Under the pieces are notes generated by a model, which did no database searches, was not told where the DNA came from, and saw only the letters and a program-made list of their open reading frames with translations. Made by a program: the position numbers and the translations under genes. DNA of 64,000 nucleotides from Meiothermus sp. QL-1 (GTDB lineage: Bacteria > Deinococcota > Deinococci > Deinococcales > Thermaceae), in contig NZ_QQSV01000001.1 in the NCBI RefSeq assembly GCF_003351145.1, positions 248,001 through 312,000 of the forward strand. Reading direction: 5' to 3'. Shown here in pieces: positions 63,724 to 64,000 of the stretch (positions are counted from its first letter, which is position 1; the number at the start of each line of letters is the position of its first letter).

Positions 63724-64000
63724 ATGTGGCAAGCATTGGCCCACCGTGAATTCCGCTGGTTATTCGCGGCCAACCTGATTTCCCTGGTGGGGAGCAAAAT
63801 CCACCGGATAGCCCTGCTCTTCGTGGCCTACCAGGAGACCCAGAATGCGGTCTGGGTCTCCCTCATCCTGGGGGCCCAGTTCGTGGCCAGCGCTTTTGTC
63901 GGGCCCCTGCTGGGCCCGCTGGTCGACCGCCACGACCGCCGGACGCTCATGATTCTGGCCGACCTGCTGCGGGGGGTGTTGGTGGCCTGTATTCCCCTTT
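63724..64000 (+). CDS. MFS transporter, N-terminal part (3' end outside the window)
   Basis: The frame from ATG 63724 runs off the window after 92 codons. REFRWLFAANLISLVGSKIHRIAL is the first helix of the major facilitator superfamily pattern, and GPLVDRHDRRTLMILADLLRG is the conserved loop 2-3 motif (GxxxDRxxRR). TATGAT (63708-63713) lies 10 bases upstream; the in-frame ATG at 63709 overlaps that box and is rejected. Substrate unknown. Confidence 0.88.
   Translation, partial: MWQALAHREFRWLFAANLISLVGSKIHRIALLFVAYQETQNAVWVSLILGAQFVASAFVGPLLGPLVDRHDRRTLMILADLLRGVLVACIPL

Overview
The window looks like chromosome of a thermophilic Deinococcota bacterium of the family Thermaceae, most probably Meiothermus or a close relative. 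This is inferred from very high GC, the style of the housekeeping proteins, Thermus-like codon use in two tracts, and many genes whose -10 box lies only 6-7 bases before the start codon, which implies leaderless mRNAs as reported for Deinococcus. No database search could be run. There are no insertion sequences, phage genes, CRISPR arrays or rRNA genes. About 69 protein genes and two tRNA genes fill nearly all of it.

Layout. 1-9.6 kb: end of alanine dehydrogenase, a DUF3108 secreted protein, an Asp23/Gls24 protein with a FakA-like kinase, a structured intergenic stretch, a secreted 3D-domain protein, a LolC/FtsX-type permease, purA, a SARP-like P-loop regulator, a small glutaredoxin and a ROK glucokinase. 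9.7-14.7 kb is an accessory-looking patch: comM (Thermus-like composition), a VapBC pair, a decayed antitoxin-like gene, an orphan ABC exporter and a Phd/VapC pair with a clear operator. 14.74-20.6 kb is a block of Thermus-like composition: mgsA, an M42 peptidase, a MazG protein, an MBL hydrolase, an ABC-2 exporter and an RNB nuclease.

20.6-28.2 kb (minus strand) is branched-chain amino acid synthesis: leuC, a small membrane protein, leuD, leuB and ilvD, followed by a TrmJ-type methyltransferase and a LiaS/NarX-type histidine kinase. The leu promoter carries a 14-bp palindrome and a tiny upstream ORF. 28.2-34.3 kb holds mfd, a cysteine-less DJ-1 protein, two secreted proteins and an S41 protease. 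34.3-40.6 kb holds tRNA-Ala(CGC), a nested inverted repeat, a thioredoxin-like protein, glmU, tatA-tatC, a chorismate mutase/DAHP synthase fusion, a multi-cluster ferredoxin, tRNA-Gln(TTG) and an atypical receiver protein.

40.6-56.6 kb is rich in envelope and growth genes: a class A PBP, rplM-rpsI with a possible L13 leader, murA divergent from a ribbon-helix-helix protein, rnr, a class III aminotransferase, a Wzz-like protein, prs, and an operon PLD-nuclease/maf/mreC/mreD/PBP2 for elongation. 56.5-64 kb holds a CrtI-like oxidoreductase, two tandem Bcp-type peroxiredoxins (one exported), a PP2C phosphatase and a Ser/Thr kinase with a beta-propeller, a divergent 595-aa protein of unknown function, and the start of an MFS transporter.

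The most interesting signals are the leaderless promoter grammar, the TTGGTATACC motif repeated in three intergenic sites (two of them promoters of amino-acid genes), the two Thermus-like tracts lying beside toxin-antitoxin modules, and the kinase/phosphatase/unknown-protein locus with interlocked -10 boxes.
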